Positions 1-9,237 are shown, numbered from the stretch's first letter. The stretch is 64,000 nt of DNA from Clostridium sp. JN-9 (GCF_004103695.1 NZ_CP035280.1:372001-436000); one strand, 5' to 3'. The notes: a model not told the origin generated them from the sequence alone. Numbers and translations: made by a program.

Positions 1-2
1 AG

Positions 3-53
3 GTAGAAGGATTAGAAAATTTAATTAATAAAGAAAATAAACCTGATAATTAA
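3..53 (+). CDS. C-terminal tail of an upstream gene (partial)
   Basis: One frame is open from the window edge and ends in TAA at 51-53, giving the short hydrophilic tail VEGLENLINKENKPDN. It lies 27 bp before the next start codon, as expected for the end of an upstream co-directional gene. There is too little sequence to name a product, and a chance open frame cannot be excluded. Confidence 0.3.
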   Translation, partial: VEGLENLINKENKPDN

Positions 54-80
54 TTTAAATATAGAGAGTAGGGGGTTAAC

Positions 81-602
81 GTGAAATTTAGAAAATCAGT
101 TAAAACAGATATTAACAACATAATGAATATTATCAGCCAGGCACAAGATTACTTTAAAGAACATGGAATTAATCAATGGCAGGATAATTACCCTAATTCT
201 GAAATAATAAGTAATGATATTGATAATAATTATAGTTATGTATTGTTAAATGAAGATAATATTGTTGCTACCGCAGCAGTTTCCTTTGATGGAGAAAAAA
301 CATATGATTTTATTTATGAAGGGCAATGGATTAGTAATAATGAATATGCAGTTATTCATAGAATTGCCGTTGACAATAATTTTAAGGGAATGGGATTATC
401 CACGCAGATTATCAAAAATGTACAGGAGCTTTGTTTGGAAAAAGGTGTGTACAGCATCAAAGTTGATACCCATAAAGAAAATCTATCTATGCAAAGAATG
501 CTTAATAAAAACAAATTTCAGTATTGCGGAATAATTTATTTAGAAGATGGGAGTAAAAGAATAGCTTTTGAAAAAACTCTTCCAATGAAAAGCCAATTAT
601 GA
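81..602 (+). CDS. GNAT-family N-acetyltransferase
   Basis: 173 aa, GTG start at 81 behind a GGGGG ribosome binding site. The Gcn5-related fold is supported by the motif A region IHRIAVDNNFKGMGLS (about residues 92-107), where KGMGLS is the acetyl-CoA pyrophosphate-binding turn, followed by a helix and a C-terminal strand around YCGIIYLEDGSKRIAFEK. Members transfer an acetyl group from acetyl-CoA to an amine on a small molecule or protein. The substrate cannot be read from sequence. It sits 47 bp upstream of a two-component regulator and may be transcribed with it, but a functional link is only inferred. Length is typical of single-domain GNATs. Confidence 0.85.
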   Translation: MKFRKSVKTDINNIMNIISQAQDYFKEHGINQWQDNYPNSEIISNDIDNNYSYVLLNEDNIVATAAVSFDGEKTYDFIYEGQWISNNEYAVIHRIAVDNNFKGMGLSTQIIKNVQELCLEKGVYSIKVDTHKENLSMQRMLNKNKFQYCGIIYLEDGSKRIAFEKTLPMKSQL

Positions 603-649
603 TATATTAAAAGATAAAATATTAAAAAGAAATTGTATTGGAGTGTAAT

Positions 650-1321
650 ATGTATAAAATTCTCATTGTTGAAGATGATATGGTAATTGCAGAATCAATG
701 AAAAAAAGTTTATGCCAGTGGAATTATGAAACTGAATATATAAAGGATTTCAAGGACGTTACAGCACAATTTATTAAGTTTGACCCACACCTTGTACTTT
801 TGGATATATCTTTACCATTTTTCAATGGTTATCATTGGTGCAGCGAGATTAGAAAAATATCAAGTGTACCTATAATTTTTATTTCCTCTATGTCTGATAA
901 TATGAATGTTATTATGGCAGTAAATATGGGTGGAGATGACTTTATTGCAAAGCCTTTCGATTTAAATATTCTTGTGGCAAAGGTTCAGGCCCTTCTGAGA
1001 AGAACTTATTCTTTTGGAGGGAAAATGGATATAATAGAGCATAAGGGTATAGTTTTAAACCTTAGCAGTGCAGTGCTGGAATATGAAAATAAAAAAATTG
1101 AGCTTTCCAAAAATGAATTTAAGATTCTTCAGATTTTATTTGAGAACATTGGCAAAGCCATATCACGAGATGATATTATGACCAGGCTTTGGGAAAGTGA
1201 CAGCTATATAGATGATAACACTTTAACTGTTAATGTTACCCGCCTTAGAAAAAAACTTGCAGATGAAGGCATTTATGATTTGGTTAAAACAAAAAAGGGC
1301 ATAGGGTATATGGTGGAATAA
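650..1321 (+). CDS. bceR: OmpR-family response regulator, BceR-like
   Basis: 223 aa from ATG 650, which has GGAG six bases upstream; a TTG at 638 in the same frame overlaps that ribosome binding site and was rejected. The N-terminal receiver has the acidic pocket (VEDD, about residues 6-9) and phosphoacceptor Asp in LVLLDISLPFFNGY (about 51). The C-terminal winged helix is of OmpR type (LSKNEFKILQILFENIG ... VTRLRKKL). It is followed two bases later by an intramembrane-type kinase and then an ABC pair, the standard BceRS-BceAB order. In that family the regulator activates the transporter genes in response to peptide antibiotics acting on lipid II cycle intermediates. Confidence 0.88.
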   Translation: MYKILIVEDDMVIAESMKKSLCQWNYETEYIKDFKDVTAQFIKFDPHLVLLDISLPFFNGYHWCSEIRKISSVPIIFISSMSDNMNVIMAVNMGGDDFIAKPFDLNILVAKVQALLRRTYSFGGKMDIIEHKGIVLNLSSAVLEYENKKIELSKNEFKILQILFENIGKAISRDDIMTRLWESDSYIDDNTLTVNVTRLRKKLADEGIYDLVKTKKGIGYMVE

Positions 1322-1322
1322 T

Positions 1323-2336
1323 ATGAAAGAAAAATCTTTTTTACGGATTGTATTATGGTATATTAAAGATCACAAGAAAACTATAATAATGGATGGTGTT
1401 TTCATTTTTATATTTCTTATGATTTTTTCTTTGTATTCTTTACCCCTTGAATCAATAGTATATGCATTTTTATTATCAGGATGTGTTGGAACTGTGCTCA
1501 TATCTTATGATTTTATTAAGTACTATAAAAAGCATAAAGAGTTATGCCTTTTTAGGAAGCAGATCAGCGCTGGCATAGATAAAATGCAATCAGCTGACAG
1601 TTTGATTGAGGCTGACTATCAGATTATTTTAAAGGCGCTTTATGAGCAAAGTACGGAACTTATTTCAAATATAGATATTAAGCACACAGAAATGATAGAT
1701 TATTATACACTTTGGGCACATCAAATTAAAACTCCAATTGCTGCAATGAGATTACTTCTGCAGACAAATCATAGTGAGCACAATAAGGAGTTATTAACAC
1801 AAACCTTTAAAATAGAGGAATATGTTGAAATGGCGCTGGGCTATTTAAAAATAGATGGTGCATCATCAGATTTACTTTTCCAAAATTACAGCTTATTAGA
1901 TATAGTAAGGCAGAGCATTAGAAAATATGCTTACATATTTATTAAAAAAAATATAGTGCTTCAGCTTAAAGAAACGGATTGTACTGTATTAACAGATGAA
2001 AAATGGATGGTATTTGTCATCGAACAGATATTATCTAATGCTCTAAAGTATACAAGCAGTGGTAAAATATCAATATATATGGAGGATACTGAAGAAAAGA
2101 TACTGGTAATTAAGGATACAGGAATAGGAATTTCAGAAGAGGATTTGCCAAGAGTATTTGAAAAAGGTTTTACAGGATATAACGGAAGAATGGATAAAAA
2201 GGCAACTGGAATTGGTCTTTATCTTTGTAAAAAGATATTAGACAAGCTTTCTCATAAAATAACCATTGAGTCCAGTATTAATGTTGGCACAACAGTAAAA
2301 ATTCACTTTTCTTCTATAAATACTATAATTGAATAA
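1323..2336 (+). CDS. bceS: Intramembrane-sensing histidine kinase, BceS-like
   Basis: 337 aa. Two N-terminal membrane helices (about residues 20-38 and 43-62) are separated by only a few residues, so there is no extracellular sensor domain; this is the hallmark of BceS-type kinases, which read the state of the partner ABC transporter. The DHp box is YYTLWAHQIKTPIAAMRLLL with the phosphoacceptor His (about 138). The ATPase domain has the N box EQILSNALKYT, the G1 box DTGIGI and the G2 region KATGIGLYLC. The gene starts one base after the regulator stop, so the two are translationally coupled. The inducing peptide cannot be predicted. Confidence 0.88.
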   Translation: MKEKSFLRIVLWYIKDHKKTIIMDGVFIFIFLMIFSLYSLPLESIVYAFLLSGCVGTVLISYDFIKYYKKHKELCLFRKQISAGIDKMQSADSLIEADYQIILKALYEQSTELISNIDIKHTEMIDYYTLWAHQIKTPIAAMRLLLQTNHSEHNKELLTQTFKIEEYVEMALGYLKIDGASSDLLFQNYSLLDIVRQSIRKYAYIFIKKNIVLQLKETDCTVLTDEKWMVFVIEQILSNALKYTSSGKISIYMEDTEEKILVIKDTGIGISEEDLPRVFEKGFTGYNGRMDKKATGIGLYLCKKILDKLSHKITIESSINVGTTVKIHFSSINTIIE

Positions 2337-2339
2337 ACC

Positions 2340-2353
2340 TTACACAAATGTAA
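2340..2353 (+). promoter_or_regulatory. Probable BceR operator
   Basis: TTACA-CAAA-TGTAA lies inside a perfect 9-bp inverted repeat (AACCTTACA 2336-2344, TGTAAGGTT 2349-2357). It agrees with the TNACA-N4-TGTAA site that I recall for BceR-type regulators, and it precedes bceAB. A TACAAT -10-like hexamer lies at 2413-2418 with TTGGCA at 2388-2393 (19-bp gap). The first stem base overlaps the bceS stop codon, so a simple structural role is also possible. Confidence 0.55.
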
Positions 2354-2362
2354 GGTTAAAAG

Positions 2363-2404
2363 AAGAAATGTAAGGCAAAGTTATGGCTTGGCATTTCTTT
2401 TTTT
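2363..2404 (+). terminator. Hairpin with T tract between bceS and bceA
   Basis: AAGAAATG (2363-2370) pairs with CATTTCTT (2392-2399), with further inner pairs AGGC/GGCTT, followed by a T-rich run. It could terminate bceRS transcripts so that bceAB is driven mainly from its own inducible promoter. Confidence 0.5.
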
Positions 2405-2445
2405 ATTACAATTACAATATAGTAAGCTGATGAGGAGGAAAGAAC

Positions 2446-3213
2446 ATGAAGTTATTAGAAGTAAATAATCTAAAAAAAATATATTCTACAAGATTTGGAG
2501 GAAATCAGGTTCAGGCACTAAGCAATGTAACATTTTCAGTAGAAAAGGGTGAATATGTTGCAGTTATGGGGGAATCCGGCTCAGGGAAAACCACACTGCT
2601 TAATATACTGGCATCTCTTGACAAGCCTACCAGCGGTGAAGTTTTACTTCAGGGTAAGAATATTGTGGCAATGAAAGAAAGTGAAATAGTTGCATTTCGA
2701 AGGGACAACCTAGGGTTTGTATTCCAGGACTTCAATCTTCTTGATACATTTTCTTTAAAAGATAATATATTTTTACCCCTTGTTTTATCCAGAAAACCCT
2801 ATGAGGAAATGGAAAAAAGATTAATGCCCATAGCTGAGAAATTAGGTATAAAAGATATATTAGAGAAGTTTCCATATGAAGTATCTGGAGGGCAAAAGCA
2901 AAGGGCAGCAGTTGCCAGAGCTTTGATTACAGCACCACAGCTTATTTTGGCAGATGAGCCAACAGGTGCACTTGATTCAAAATCTACAGATCAGCTGCTA
3001 AAGTTATTTTCTCAAATTAATAGTGAAGGTCAGACTATAGTTATGGTTACCCATAGTACTAAGGCAGCCAGCCATGCTGGAAGAGTGCTTTTTATTAAGG
3101 ATGGGGAAGTATTTCACCAGCTTTATAAAGGTTCAATGTCTAATGAAGAGATGTTCGAAAAAATCTCCAATACTCTTACAGTTATTACCACTGGGGGTGG
3201 CATAAATGAGTAA
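2446..3213 (+). CDS. bceA: ABC transporter ATP-binding protein, BceA-like
   Basis: 255 aa, ATG with an upstream GAGGAGG. Walker A is GESGSGKTT (about residues 42-50), the Q loop is FVFQDFNLLD, the signature is VSGGQKQR and Walker B is LILADEPTGALDSKS. This is the MacB/LolD-like ATPase branch that pairs with FtsX-type permeases. It powers the Bce resistance pump, thought to free lipid II cycle targets from bound peptide antibiotics. It overlaps bceB by 8 bp, indicating translational coupling. The immediate bceRS neighbours support the assignment over a generic lipoprotein exporter. Confidence 0.9.
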   Translation: MKLLEVNNLKKIYSTRFGGNQVQALSNVTFSVEKGEYVAVMGESGSGKTTLLNILASLDKPTSGEVLLQGKNIVAMKESEIVAFRRDNLGFVFQDFNLLDTFSLKDNIFLPLVLSRKPYEEMEKRLMPIAEKLGIKDILEKFPYEVSGGQKQRAAVARALITAPQLILADEPTGALDSKSTDQLLKLFSQINSEGQTIVMVTHSTKAASHAGRVLFIKDGEVFHQLYKGSMSNEEMFEKISNTLTVITTGGGINE

Positions 3214-5149
3214 GCTGTTTTACCCAAGGCTAGCTGTAATAAATATAAAGAACAACAGTAAGACATACTTTCCATTTATCATTACATGTATATGTACCAT
3301 AGCAATGTTTTATATTATGCATGCCCTTTCGATAAATAAGGGGTTAGATGGTATGAGCGGATCTGCAGCCCTGAAAAGTATACTTTCTTTGGGAACAGTA
3401 GTAATTGGAGTTTTTTCGGCTATATTTCTTTTCTACACAAATAGCTTTTTGATAAAAAGGCGTAAAAAAGAAATTGGACTATATAATGTACTGGGCCTTG
3501 AGAAAAAACATATTGCTAAGGTGCTTCTTTTTGAATGCATTTTCACTTCAGCTATCAGTTTATCAGCTGGACTTATTGCTGGAATCATTCTTAATAAACT
3601 TATGTTTCTTCTGCTTTTAAAGATTCTTAATTTTAAAGTGGCCTTTGGCTTTTATGTTTCAATGCCGTCTGTAATAAAAACTTTAATTCTTTTTACAGGT
3701 ATTTTTTTCTTAACTCTGCTGTCAGATTTATTCCAAATTACAATGTCAAATCCTATAGAACTTTTAAAAGGTACACAGAATGGAGAAAAAGAGCCAAAAA
3801 CCAAATGGTTTATTACACTTATTGGAGTTATAGCACTAGGTACTGGATATGGAATTGCACTAAATGTTAAAGCACCGCTTTCTGCTTTAAGGTTGTTCTT
3901 TGGTGCAGTTATTCTGGTTATGGTGGGCACATATGCCCTTTTTACATCGGGAAGTATTGTAATATTAAAGGCTTTAAGAAAAAATAAAAAATTTTACTAT
4001 AAAACAGGTAATTTCATTTCAGTTTCAGGTATGATGTACAGAATGAAGCAGAATGCAGTAGGACTTGCGAATATCTGCATATTAAGTACTGCAGTACTTG
4101 TGATGGTTTCCACTACTGTTGCTTTATATGTAGGAATGGAAGATGTTATAAAAACCAGATTCCCAAGAAATATAATAATGAGTGCACCAAAAATTACAGA
4201 AAATCAATGGCAAAAGTTAGATGAGATTTTACAGGCTGAGTCAAAAAACAGCAGCATAGGTATAAAGAATAAGATTAGCTATTGGAGTAATAGTTTTCCT
4301 GTTACTAAAAAAGATGGTAGGTTTTCAATAACCAATAATACGGATATGAGTTCAAATGTTAATATGATTACCCTAATTCCTATTTCTGATTACAACAGAT
4401 TGGAAGGAAAGAACATTACCCTTGCCGGCGATGAAGTACTCTTATACTCTAAGGTTAAGAATCTAAATAAAAATAGTATTACCATTGATAACAAAACTTA
4501 TAGAATTAAACAAGTATTAGATAAACCTGTGGCAGGAATGGAAAGTCAGATGGATGATATAGTGGATAATTATGTAATCTTCACAAATGATATAAATGCT
4601 GTAGGGAAAAATGGAGTTAAAGAATATTTAGTTGGAGTTGATGTTCAAGGCAGTGACAAGGATATATTATCATTAACTAATAAGCTGAATGATAAATTTA
4701 AGGAAAACAGCATTAATGTGAATATTGACAGCTCTGCAGGAAGTAAACAGGACTTTTTTATGCTGTATGGCGGATTGTTTTTTATAGGAATCTTTTTAGG
4801 AGCATTATTTTTAATGGCAACAGTGCTTATAATTTACTACAAACAAATATCTGAAGGATACGATGATAAAGAACGTTTTGAGATTATGCAAAAGGTAGGC
4901 ATGAGCAGAGGAGAAATAAAGAAAACTATCAGAAGCCAGGTACTAATGGTATTTTTCCTGCCTCTGGCTGCTGCAGTAATCCATATTGCCTTTGCATTCC
5001 CAATGATTACAAAGCTTCTTGCCATACTTAATTTGAAAAATGTATCTTTATTTATGCAGTCCACTGTAATTACAATACTTGTTTTTGCAGTAATTTATGC
5101 AATTGTATTTTCCATCACTGCAAGGGCATATTATAAAATTGTTGAATAA
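3206..5149 (+). CDS. bceB: FtsX-type ABC permease, BceB-like
   Basis: 647 aa, starting inside the end of bceA. Predicted topology fits BceB: one membrane helix near the N-terminus (about 18-38), a group of FtsX-type helices to about residue 305, one long soluble extracellular segment (about 310-510), then three C-terminal helices. The big domain between TM7 and TM8 is the family's peptide or lipid recognition domain and the part that signals to BceS. The substrate is not predictable from sequence; bacitracin, nisin-like or mersacidin-like peptides are typical of the family. Confidence 0.88.
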   Translation: MSKLFYPRLAVINIKNNSKTYFPFIITCICTIAMFYIMHALSINKGLDGMSGSAALKSILSLGTVVIGVFSAIFLFYTNSFLIKRRKKEIGLYNVLGLEKKHIAKVLLFECIFTSAISLSAGLIAGIILNKLMFLLLLKILNFKVAFGFYVSMPSVIKTLILFTGIFFLTLLSDLFQITMSNPIELLKGTQNGEKEPKTKWFITLIGVIALGTGYGIALNVKAPLSALRLFFGAVILVMVGTYALFTSGSIVILKALRKNKKFYYKTGNFISVSGMMYRMKQNAVGLANICILSTAVLVMVSTTVALYVGMEDVIKTRFPRNIIMSAPKITENQWQKLDEILQAESKNSSIGIKNKISYWSNSFPVTKKDGRFSITNNTDMSSNVNMITLIPISDYNRLEGKNITLAGDEVLLYSKVKNLNKNSITIDNKTYRIKQVLDKPVAGMESQMDDIVDNYVIFTNDINAVGKNGVKEYLVGVDVQGSDKDILSLTNKLNDKFKENSINVNIDSSAGSKQDFFMLYGGLFFIGIFLGALFLMATVLIIYYKQISEGYDDKERFEIMQKVGMSRGEIKKTIRSQVLMVFFLPLAAAVIHIAFAFPMITKLLAILNLKNVSLFMQSTVITILVFAVIYAIVFSITARAYYKIVE

Positions 5150-5165
5150 TTATATAGAAAGTAAT

Positions 5166-5206
5166 AAAGAGCAATGTTGTAGATTTCAGCATTGCTCTTT
5201 GTGTTT
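5166..5206 (+). terminator. Rho-independent terminator after bceB
   Basis: A perfect 11-bp stem (AAAGAGCAATG 5166-5176, CATTGCTCTTT 5190-5200) with a 13-nt loop is followed by TGTGTTTTT. It closes the bce operon. Confidence 0.85.
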
Positions 5207-5282
5207 TTAGGGTCATTGACACTAAGGCGCATATTGACAGATTTATAATTCTATTACAAAATGTAAATATTGGAGGGGTACA

Positions 5283-6470
5283 ATGATTGATAAAATTAAG
5301 TCTAAAATGAATAAAAAATATGCCACCATATCTGCTTATGTAATAGTTACTGCATTAATAATTTTTGTATTGGCAAGGGCTACCTTTGAAATTGAAGGCG
5401 TTTTTAAAGCAATAACTTCAGTGCTTAAACGTATAGGAAAAATGCTGACTCCAGTATTTATTGGAATTATAATTGCATATATTATTAATCCCTTTGTTGC
5501 TTATATAGAAAAACTGCTTAGAAAAGTAAAGTTTTTAAAATTTAAAAATGAGAAAAAATATAGAAGTATTGCTGTTTTTGTTTGTATTATTGTTTTAGCA
5601 CTAGTTATATTTTTATTATTTGGGATTTTTATTTTTAGTATTACAAAGCAATTTTCCAGCGTAAAGTTTGATAAAGTCATTACTGCAATTTCAAGTTACA
5701 TAAATAGTTTTTCTGAATCTTTTAGAAATCTGGAAGAAAAGCTAAAAGCTCTTAATATTGAATCCAAGGCATTAGAACAGTATACTGCACAATTTTCTGA
5801 TACCATTACCAATTTGTTAAAGAATTTTGCCAACAATCTGCCAGCTAATACAATGAATATTTCTGGATATATTACAAATTTTGCTTTTGGATTAATTATT
5901 GCAGTTTATCTTTTATTGGACAAAGATTACTTTATTAAATATGGAAACATTTTTCTAAAAGCTATGTTTTCAGATAAAACTACAAGAAAAATAAAAGGTT
6001 ACTTACATGATCTTGATTCAATTGTTTCAGGCTATATAAGAGGAACATTATTAGATGCCCTTTGCATGTGTGTCATATTAAGTTTAGTTCTGTCTATTAT
6101 TGGAATTAAATTTGGTATTTTGATAGGTATACTTGCAGGTCTATGCAATTTAATTCCTTACTTTGGCCCAATAGTTGCCTTTGCAGGTACAATAATATTT
6201 GGATTATTAAATGCTCAATACAGTCAGGTGATTATTGCTGTTATTGTACTTTCCATTGTACAGCAAATTGATGGAAACATAATTGAACCAAAGCTTGTAG
6301 GTAGTAATGTATCACTTAAACCTGTATTTATTCTGATAGCTTTGCTTATAGGAGCAGATATTGCAGGAGTTTTGGGTATGATACTAGCTGTGCCTGTTGC
6401 AGCGGTTGTCAAATTAATCTTAACCAGAGTTATAGAGACAAGATTAAAGAAAAAGGAAATGGAGACGTAA
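5283..6470 (+). CDS. AI-2E family (PerM/UPF0118) transporter
   Basis: 395 aa, ATG behind GGAGGGG. About eight hydrophobic segments, including a pair near residues 15-70, one at 100-120 and a C-terminal bundle. The conserved family stretch NLIPYFGPIVAFAGTI (about 280-295) and the region QQIDGNIIEPKLVGSNVSLKPVFIL are diagnostic. The family includes TqsA (autoinducer-2 export) and sodium/proton antiporter-like members, so the substrate is open. It lies between the bce terminator and the Pit promoter and is probably a single-gene transcript. Confidence 0.85.
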   Translation: MIDKIKSKMNKKYATISAYVIVTALIIFVLARATFEIEGVFKAITSVLKRIGKMLTPVFIGIIIAYIINPFVAYIEKLLRKVKFLKFKNEKKYRSIAVFVCIIVLALVIFLLFGIFIFSITKQFSSVKFDKVITAISSYINSFSESFRNLEEKLKALNIESKALEQYTAQFSDTITNLLKNFANNLPANTMNISGYITNFAFGLIIAVYLLLDKDYFIKYGNIFLKAMFSDKTTRKIKGYLHDLDSIVSGYIRGTLLDALCMCVILSLVLSIIGIKFGILIGILAGLCNLIPYFGPIVAFAGTIIFGLLNAQYSQVIIAVIVLSIVQQIDGNIIEPKLVGSNVSLKPVFILIALLIGADIAGVLGMILAVPVAAVVKLILTRVIETRLKKKEMET

Positions 6471-6480
6471 AAATATTATT

Positions 6481-6551
6481 TTGTGAAGTTTTTGCAGTAA
6501 TAGTATAATTATGTTGTAATGTAAAACAAAATATCCATGAAGGGGGATATT
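6481..6551 (+). promoter_or_regulatory. Promoter and leader hairpin of the phosphate transporter genes
   Basis: TTGTGA (6481-6486), a 17-bp spacer and TATAAT (6504-6509) make a good sigma-A promoter. Downstream, AATATCC (6530-6536) can pair with GGATATT (6545-6551). The hairpin encloses the GGGGG ribosome binding site (6542-6546) of the next gene, so it could limit translation initiation. Confidence 0.55.
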
Positions 6552-6555
6552 CTAT

Positions 6556-7608
6556 ATGACTATTTCTTTCGCTGAATTTCTAAGACAATTAACGGACAAT
6601 CCTGCCCTGCTTATAACAGTGATATTGACTTTATGCGTAATTTTAGTAAATGGCTGGACTGATGCACCTAATGCTATAGCCACATGTGTTTCAACCAGAG
6701 CAATGGGACCACGGTCCGCAGTGTATATGGCAGCTGTATTTAATTTTCTGGGCGTTTTGGTAATGACAATGATAAATGCAAATGTGGCAGAAACCATATA
6801 TAATATGGTAGATTTCGGGGGAGATTCTCATAATGCACTGGTTGCCCTTTGTGCAGCATTATTTGCAATCGTTGTATGGGCAACAGCAGCATGGTATTTT
6901 GGAATACCAACAAGCGAGAGCCATGCCTTAATAGCAGGAATTTCAGGAGCTGCCATTGCTCTTCAGGGAGGTCTTGCTGGTATTAACGGCGGAGAATGGA
7001 TTAAGGTAATATATGGATTAATACTTTCCACTGGATTAGGATTTATCATGGGCTTTATTACAGTGAAAATCGTAGAACTCATCTTTCGCAGATTTGATCG
7101 CAGAAAGACCAGTGATTTTTTTCAAGGAGCTCAGATTTGCGGAGCTGCAGCAATGGCATTTATGCACGGAGCTCAGGATGGCCAAAAGTTTATGGGAGTA
7201 TTCATGCTGGGAATGTTTTTAGCTAATGGGCAGGGAACTGTCAGCAATTTTGTTATTCCTGTGTGGCTTATGGCTCTTTGTTCCTTAGTTATGGCACTGG
7301 GTACCTCTATAGGCGGATATAAAATTATAAAAGCTGTAGGTATGGATATGGTTAAATTAGAGCAATACCAGGGATTTTCGGCAGATTTAGCTGCAGCTGG
7401 ATGTCTCCTTATTTCTTCAATAACTGGAATACCTGTTAGTACAACACATACTAAAACTGCTTCTATAATGGGAATTGGCGCATCAAAACGACTAAGCTCT
7501 GTAAATTGGTCCATAGTTAAAGATATGGTTTTAACCTGGGTTCTTACTTTTCCAGGCTGCGGTGCTGTTGGCTTTTTAATGGCAAAGTTTTTTATTTGGA
7601 TTTTTTAA
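6556..7608 (+). CDS. pit: PiT-family inorganic phosphate transporter
   Basis: 350 aa integral membrane protein. The PiT signature occurs twice: NGWTDAPNAIATCVSTRAM (about residues 32-50) near the N-terminus, and the second inverted repeat in FMHGAQDGQKFMGV and VSTTHTKTASIMG. About ten membrane segments. It moves phosphate, usually as a metal-phosphate complex, with proton or cation coupling. The next gene is its usual DUF47 partner, which supports phosphate rather than sulfate as substrate. No Pho box was recognised upstream. Confidence 0.92.
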   Translation: MTISFAEFLRQLTDNPALLITVILTLCVILVNGWTDAPNAIATCVSTRAMGPRSAVYMAAVFNFLGVLVMTMINANVAETIYNMVDFGGDSHNALVALCAALFAIVVWATAAWYFGIPTSESHALIAGISGAAIALQGGLAGINGGEWIKVIYGLILSTGLGFIMGFITVKIVELIFRRFDRRKTSDFFQGAQICGAAAMAFMHGAQDGQKFMGVFMLGMFLANGQGTVSNFVIPVWLMALCSLVMALGTSIGGYKIIKAVGMDMVKLEQYQGFSADLAAAGCLLISSITGIPVSTTHTKTASIMGIGASKRLSSVNWSIVKDMVLTWVLTFPGCGAVGFLMAKFFIWIF

Positions 7609-7635
7609 TAAAAAATATGAAGGGCGTGATTAAAA

Positions 7636-8259
7636 TTGCATAGAAAAAAAGGAAACGATTATTTTGAACTTTTATCTGAACTGGTAGATTACTCCTGTGC
7701 CGAGGCTGAATTGCTGCATGAAACTTTATCAAATTTTGATGCTGCTGAATTAGAAAGTAAAAAGGACGAAATGCATGAAATTGAGCGAACAGCAGATACA
7801 AAAGAGCATGAAATGATGGATAAATTAGTTAAAGAATTTATTACACCTATTGATAGGGGAGATATTATTGAGCTGGCTCATAGAATTGATGATATAACAG
7901 ATGCTGTGGAAGATATTTTAGTTAAAATTTATATGTATAACATTAAATCTATGAAGCAGGAAGCTATAGAGTTTTCAAATATAATTTTAAAGAGCTGTAA
8001 AGAATTAAAATCTTTAATGAATGAATTTCATAACTTTAAAAAATCTCAGGGTATACTCAAATTAATAATAAATATAAATGGTTTAGAAGAAGATGGAGAC
8101 AAGCTATATACCACTATTATAAGAAATTTATATATTAATTCAAGGGATCCTGTTGAATTGATGACATGGAAAGATATTTTCGAGTATTTTGAAAGGTGCT
8201 GTGATGCTTGTGAAGACGGTGCAAATGTTGTTGAAAGTGTAATAATGAAAAATTCATAA
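7636..8259 (+). CDS. DUF47/PhoU-like Pit accessory protein
   Basis: 207 aa, soluble and helical; TTG start at 7636. The pattern EIERTADTKEHEMMDKLVKEF followed by TPIDRGDIIELAHRIDDITDAVEDI is typical of the TIGR00153/DUF47 family, whose fold resembles PhoU. These proteins are encoded next to Pit permeases and are thought to modulate their activity. The 27-bp gap after pit indicates one operon. No DNA-binding or enzymatic motif is visible. Confidence 0.88.
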   Translation: MHRKKGNDYFELLSELVDYSCAEAELLHETLSNFDAAELESKKDEMHEIERTADTKEHEMMDKLVKEFITPIDRGDIIELAHRIDDITDAVEDILVKIYMYNIKSMKQEAIEFSNIILKSCKELKSLMNEFHNFKKSQGILKLIININGLEEDGDKLYTTIIRNLYINSRDPVELMTWKDIFEYFERCCDACEDGANVVESVIMKNS

Positions 8260-8284
8260 TTTATAAATGTAATGGAGATGAAAA

Positions 8285-9100
8285 TTGCATATGTATAAGC
8301 TTATAGCCATGGATATGGATGGCACTTTATTAAAAGATGATAAAACTATTTCAGATAAAACCAAAATCAGCATTAAAAAGGCCTTAGGATCAGGTATAAA
8401 AATAGTGCTAACCTCAGGAAGGCCTATTCAGGGAATAAAAAAATATTTAGATGAACTTCATCTTACAGGTGAAGATGATTATGTAATAGGTCTTAATGGA
8501 GCAGTAATATGCAGAACCAGCGATTTTTCAGTACTGAGCAGAAATGCTGTATTGACAGGAAAAGATTTAAAGTATATTTATAGTAAAGTTAAAAATTTAA
8601 ACGCATATTTTCATGCTTTTACTGAAAAAGAAGATTTAGTAAAAATAAGAAGCAGGTTTTCTGCTGCTGATGAAACAAGATTGAATTTAAAAGTCAGGAC
8701 AGTTGATTTTCCTAGTGGCGTCAATGATGAAGACGAGATACTGAAGGTAGTTTTAGAGCAGGAAAAACAGGTTATAGATGATATAATGCCTCAAATCCCT
8801 AAGGAGTTATTTCAGGAGTACAGCGTTTTTAGGAGCGTTGATTTTATGATTGAATTTATGAATAAAAACTGCAATAAGGCAGCAGGAGTTGAGAAGCTTG
8901 CAAAGTATTTAGGAATTAAAAAAGAAGAAATAATAACTATAGGTGACTCTGTTAATGATATTGAAATGATACAGTACGGCGGCCTTGGTGTGGCTATGGG
9001 AAATGCAAAGAATGAAATTAAAAGCATAGCTGATTTTATTACCAAAAGTAATGAAGATGACGGTGTGTCTAATGTAATTGAAAAATTCATATTTAATTAA
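8285..9100 (+). CDS. HAD-superfamily phosphatase, Cof type
   Basis: 271 aa. TTG 8285 is preferred because GGAG (8274-8277) lies seven bases upstream; an in-frame ATG at 8291 would be 13 bases away. Motif I is MDMDGTLL (nucleophile Asp), motif II is VLTSGRP, and motifs III/IV are the Lys in NCNKAAGVEKLAKYLG and TIGDSVNDIEM. A C2B-type cap lies between. Family members dephosphorylate sugar phosphates, nucleotides or flavins. It follows the phosphate transport genes closely and may share their transcript. Confidence 0.88.
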   Translation: MHMYKLIAMDMDGTLLKDDKTISDKTKISIKKALGSGIKIVLTSGRPIQGIKKYLDELHLTGEDDYVIGLNGAVICRTSDFSVLSRNAVLTGKDLKYIYSKVKNLNAYFHAFTEKEDLVKIRSRFSAADETRLNLKVRTVDFPSGVNDEDEILKVVLEQEKQVIDDIMPQIPKELFQEYSVFRSVDFMIEFMNKNCNKAAGVEKLAKYLGIKKEEIITIGDSVNDIEMIQYGGLGVAMGNAKNEIKSIADFITKSNEDDGVSNVIEKFIFN

Positions 9101-9113
9101 AGGTAAACAAAAT

Positions 9114-9165
9114 GGGGCTGTCGCATTAGCATAAAAAAATATGCTAACGCGGCAGCATTTTTTTT
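9114..9165 (+). terminator. Inward-facing terminator hairpin in left IS end
   Basis: A 17-bp stem (9117-9133 with 9140-9156, one wobble and one mismatch) around an A6 loop is followed by eight T at 9158-9165. It is part of the IS terminal repeat and would stop transcription arriving from the HAD gene. Confidence 0.75.
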
Positions 9166-9237
9166 GTGTTTTATAGAAAATTTAATGATATTTTAGTCCC
9201 CAATGAGCTTGATAATTAAAAAAAGACGCACTTTAAT

